From: Sediminispirochaeta bajacaliforniensis DSM 16054
GTDB lineage: Bacteria; Spirochaetota; Spirochaetia; DSM-16054; Sediminispirochaetaceae
Assembly (NCBI RefSeq): GCF_000378205.1
Contig: NZ_KB899411.1
Span: forward strand, 1-64,000
Reading direction: 5' to 3'
DNA: 64,000 bases
Shown here: one piece after another, positions 61,524-64,000 of the stretch
Position numbering within the stretch: the stretch's first letter is position 1
Layout: every line of letters begins with the position of its first letter
The notes under the pieces: model-generated
Told to the model about the DNA's origin: nothing
The model's database searches: none
What the model saw: only the letters and a program-made list of their open reading frames with translations
Translations under genes and position numbers: made by a program

Positions 61524-61962
61524 CACTTTTTACCCTAAAAGCAGCAATATCCTTTTTATATGTTTTATTGGCGGGAAAAACCGAATAGATCCCGTATATC
61601 GTAACCAGGACCGAAAGGTAAAGATGATATCGATACACAGGAACAAGATAGGCAAAGAGAGTGAAAAGTGCCCCAAACAAAACGCACAGAACGAGGCACC
61701 TCTCCATACGAAAAAATTCAGACAGGCTAAGCCCATCCTGATGTGCACTTTTCCGATAAAAGGCCATCCTAACAAGAATGGGAAGAGCAACAGCGCCTGT
61801 CGTGCTCCCCAACAGACCAACCATCGATAAAACACGGGTCGGTTCGGCGGGAAAAGCCCACCCCAGATAACGCATAAACCAAATCGCCACTAAACCAAGG
61901 GAAAACAGAACCATCATCAGGTACGCCTGAAGGCGGATTCTATGAAGTAATGTTTCAAGCAT
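61513..61962 (-). CDS. Four-helix membrane protein of the ArsA/Get3-like operon
   Basis: A 149-residue integral membrane protein with about four helices (MMVLFSLGLVAIWFM, LSMVGLLGSTTGAVALPILV, CLVLCVLFGALFTLFAYLV, YLSVLVTIYGIYSVF) and a charged cytoplasmic tail (NKTYKKDIAAFRVKSDET). No recognised family. First gene of the operon, overlapping the small-protein gene. By position it could be the membrane receptor or client channel for the ATPase; that is inference only. Confidence 0.65.
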   Translation of the reverse strand: MLETLLHRIRLQAYLMMVLFSLGLVAIWFMRYLGWAFPAEPTRVLSMVGLLGSTTGAVALPILVRMAFYRKSAHQDGLSLSEFFRMERCLVLCVLFGALFTLFAYLVPVYRYHLYLSVLVTIYGIYSVFPANKTYKKDIAAFRVKSDET

Positions 61963-61980
61963 TCAGTATCATCCTTCAAG

Positions 61981-62016
61981 AAAAAAGCCGGGCGATGAAA
62001 ACTCACATCGCCCGGC
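61981..62016 (-). terminator. Rho-independent terminator after cstA
   Basis: On the minus strand GCCGGGCGATG pairs with CATCGCCCGGC (11 bp, 8-nt loop, 61987-62016), followed by T6 read from 61986-61981. Confidence 0.95.
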
Positions 62017-62024
62017 AAGGTTCA

Positions 62025-63764
62025 CTATGCCTGAGCAGCCTGCATATCTTCTTTACTGAAGAGCTTCTTTAGGCTTTCGAAAGCTACAAAAATCACGATG
62101 AGAATAATGGCCAGATTGATAATCCCCAAGAGCACCTTTGTACCGGCAATATAACTCATCTCGTTCTCAATCAAAGCCCAGAAGGTCAGAACGAGCATGA
62201 AAATGCCGGGAAGCAGGGTAACCAAATACTTTTGCCCGCCCCGTTGCTTGAGATAGACCGAAGCGGTAAAAAGGGCCAGAGCGGCAAGGGTCTGGTTGTT
62301 GGCGCCGAAAAGAGGCCAAAGAGCCATGGCTCCCTTTCCATTGGCTCCGGTCGAGAAGGCCAAAATTCCTGCGGTAAGCAACGCGAGAATAGTTGCACCG
62401 TATTTGTTGGTGAAAAAGCTTTTTTTCTCGGCGGCACCTACACGATTGGCCCCCAATAATTCCTGAATAACATAACGCTGGAGTCGTGTTGTGGTATCCA
62501 TTGACGTTCCGGCAAAGGAAGCAACAAATACCCCCATGATGATCAGGCCGAGGTATTTGGGAATGCCCAAGTAGCTTATCATGTTGGCGGATCCTTCGAC
62601 GAAGGCTCCGACCTTGGCGCCCAAACCTGCAGCAGCGCTCCAGGATGCATAATGCTGGGTCCACTTTGCAAGACCGGTAACCGCCCCGGTCTCTCCACGT
62701 GCAGCAAGGCCGATACCGGCGGCAGTCGCAATAATGACAATGACAGCCAGGGCCCCTTCCATCAGCATAGAGCCGTATCCGATAAACTGTGCATCTTCCT
62801 CTTTTGCAACCTGTTTCGCCGTCGTCCCCGAGGCAACCACCGAGTGGAAGCCGGAGATAGCGCCGCAGGCTATGGTAATAAAGAGAAAGGGCCAGAGAGA
62901 CGGAGCTCCCTCAGGAGCCGCCTGTACCGCAGGCGCAACAATCTTCAGTCCGTTAAAGGACGCTGCAATAACAGCGATAACAACCAAGCCCATTGCAATA
63001 AAAAGTTCCCAGGCATTAATATAGTCCCGAGGTTGAAGCAATGTGGTAACCGGCAAAGTAGAAGCGATGAAGCAGTATACAAAGAGAATGAGGGTCCACA
63101 CGCCCGTTGCCGGCATTCCGCCGATGGTAGGCATGTCGAGGGGAATGACATGGCCTAAAACAACGGTAATATACATAGCGACAACAGCTAAAACGGTTGC
63201 TCGGTTGACATGTGCATTGCGCTTGTAAATTGCCCACCCCAGGATTATAGCAATGGGTATCTCCATCCATACCGGGAAAACCGCCTCAGGGTACATATGA
63301 AAGATGACGGCGATGATCATGCCCAATATAGCCAGAAATAACCACAGCTCGATAAAGACAATCAGGAAAAAGGCTACACGAATTCTTTTACTGATATATC
63401 CCGCTGCGACTTCGGATATAGACTTTCCCTGGTTCCTGAGCGACATAACCAGAACACTGAAGTCCTGTACCGCTCCCATAACAATAGAACCCACGAGTAC
63501 CCAAATGAGTGCCGGTAGCCATCCCCATATGACACCGATGGCAGGTCCTACAATCGGTCCGGTTCCGGCAATGGAAGTAAAGTGGTGGCCAAATATAATT
63601 CCTCGTTTTGTCGGAACATAATCGACACCATCCGTGAACTCTACCGCCGGTGTTTTGTTCTGATTCGTCAGTTGGAAGATCTTTTTTCCGACAAACTCAC
63701 CATACAACCGGTAGGCTATGATATAGCCGGCAAAAGCTACTATCATAATTAAAACAGCATCCAT
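62025..63764 (-). CDS. cstA: CstA-family peptide/pyruvate transporter
   Basis: A 579-residue integral membrane protein with about 15-16 hydrophobic segments. Family motifs are YGEFVGKKIF, TKRGIIFGHHFTSIAGTGPIVGPAIG, MGAVQDFSVLVMSLRNQGKS, FHSVVASGTTAKQV and FVASFAGTSMDTTTRLQRYV. CstA proteins take up peptides or pyruvate, often under carbon limitation. AGGAGG lies 7 nt upstream of ATG 63764. Monocistronic, with its own promoter and terminator. Confidence 0.95.
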   Translation of the reverse strand: MDAVLIMIVAFAGYIIAYRLYGEFVGKKIFQLTNQNKTPAVEFTDGVDYVPTKRGIIFGHHFTSIAGTGPIVGPAIGVIWGWLPALIWVLVGSIVMGAVQDFSVLVMSLRNQGKSISEVAAGYISKRIRVAFFLIVFIELWLFLAILGMIIAVIFHMYPEAVFPVWMEIPIAIILGWAIYKRNAHVNRATVLAVVAMYITVVLGHVIPLDMPTIGGMPATGVWTLILFVYCFIASTLPVTTLLQPRDYINAWELFIAMGLVVIAVIAASFNGLKIVAPAVQAAPEGAPSLWPFLFITIACGAISGFHSVVASGTTAKQVAKEEDAQFIGYGSMLMEGALAVIVIIATAAGIGLAARGETGAVTGLAKWTQHYASWSAAAGLGAKVGAFVEGSANMISYLGIPKYLGLIIMGVFVASFAGTSMDTTTRLQRYVIQELLGANRVGAAEKKSFFTNKYGATILALLTAGILAFSTGANGKGAMALWPLFGANNQTLAALALFTASVYLKQRGGQKYLVTLLPGIFMLVLTFWALIENEMSYIAGTKVLLGIINLAIILIVIFVAFESLKKLFSKEDMQAAQA

Positions 63765-63798
63765 GGAAACCTCCTGAAATGAGATTGTTGTATACTAT

Positions 63799-63827
63799 AT
63801 TAAACACCCATTCGAGATATTTGTCAA
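63799..63827 (-). promoter_or_regulatory. Promoter of cstA
   Basis: On the minus strand a perfect TTGACA (63827-63822), 17 nt, TTTAAT (63804-63799); a TATACA lies a few bases further down. Confidence 0.65.
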
Positions 63828-63884
63828 AAAAAGTGCCATATAGAAACACAATTCTCATTATCAGAGGTGGGCTAAAAAAGAAGT

Positions 63885-63919
63885 CAAAAAAAACCGTCTC
63901 TCCACAAGGAAGAGACGGT
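63885..63919 (-). terminator. Rho-independent terminator of the gene at the right edge
   Basis: On the minus strand ACCGTCTCT pairs with AGAGACGGT (63893-63901 with 63911-63919, 9-nt loop), followed by a T7 run. Confidence 0.9.
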
Positions 63920-63951
63920 CGTCTAAGGCCTTACAAACACGATAGAAAAAC

Positions 63952-64000
63952 CTATTCAGCGGCAGGTGCGGCCTCTTTTTTCTCCTCTTCAGCAGGAACA
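63952..64000 (-). CDS. 3' end of a gene with an Ala/Glu/Lys-rich C-terminus
   Basis: The last 15 codons are readable: VPAEEEKKEAAPAAE then TAG at 63954-63952, followed by a strong terminator. Such alanine/glutamate tails end several ribosomal and secretion proteins, but nothing more can be said from this fragment. Confidence 0.6.
   Translation of the reverse strand, partial: VPAEEEKKEAAPAAE

Overview
The window reads as chromosomal DNA of a free-living, Gram-negative-type, probably anaerobic spirochaete. This is an inference from several lines: lipoprotein and sugar-binding proteins whose signal peptides end in ASG or AGG, a TonB-dependent receptor (so an outer membrane), a chemoreceptor, moderate GC content, dense operons with ATGA or TAATG overlaps, and frequent GTG/TTG starts. 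No rRNA, tRNA, CRISPR array or intact insertion sequence was seen.

Layout. 1-674: 5' part of a contractile-injection-system spike gene. 1061-2659: surface 5'-nucleotidase lipoprotein. 2.8-7.7 kb: gatCAB plus an archaeal-type aspartyl-tRNA synthetase and a small membrane protein; asnA (8.96-9.98 kb) lies nearby, so both indirect Asn-tRNA synthesis and free asparagine synthesis are encoded here. 10.0-20.5 kb: a divergent sugar regulon. On the left are a ribose-type ABC importer with an accessory lipoprotein, a fucose-isomerase-like enzyme and a FucU mutarotase. On the right are a split transketolase, an FGGY kinase and a DeoR regulator, with three helically phased TTGTTTT repeats between the two arms. 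20.5-25.2 kb: aminotransferase, ModE-like regulator, carbamate kinase, M20 peptidase and RidA. 25.3-33.0 kb: a corrinoid/siderophore-type ABC importer, a C-S lyase, and a cobalamin riboswitch ahead of a BtuB-like receptor and a TonB-like protein. 33-37.5 kb: a degenerate class III cyclase with SixA, a metal-type permease pair, an M29 peptidase and a tiny acidic protein.

37.5-41.8 kb: MarR regulator and a betaine/choline-type ABC importer whose first permease has no standard start codon next to its ribosome binding site. 41.8-44.7 kb: YitT, a DMT exporter and an M42 peptidase. 44.8-50.5 kb: TrmB regulator and a 2-aminoethylphosphonate import and PhnX operon whose binding-protein gene has an in-frame TAG at the signal-peptide junction. 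50.5-52.8 kb: an AT-rich island of orphan and broken genes. 52.8-57.9 kb: an archaeal-type GAPDH and PGK pair with a LarA-type nickel racemase and malic enzyme. 57.9-64 kb: a chemoreceptor with a lobe-inverted binding domain and no membrane segment before its signalling domain, a three-gene ArsA/Get3-like ATPase operon, CstA, and the 3' end of another gene.

Most worth following: the chemoreceptor, the ArsA/Get3-like operon, the GAPDH-PGK-LarA-malic enzyme operon, the transketolase sugar regulon, the amber-interrupted phosphonate binding protein, and a recurring pattern of promoters placed so close to the ATG that the mRNAs (gatC, asnA, the C-S lyase) should be leaderless.
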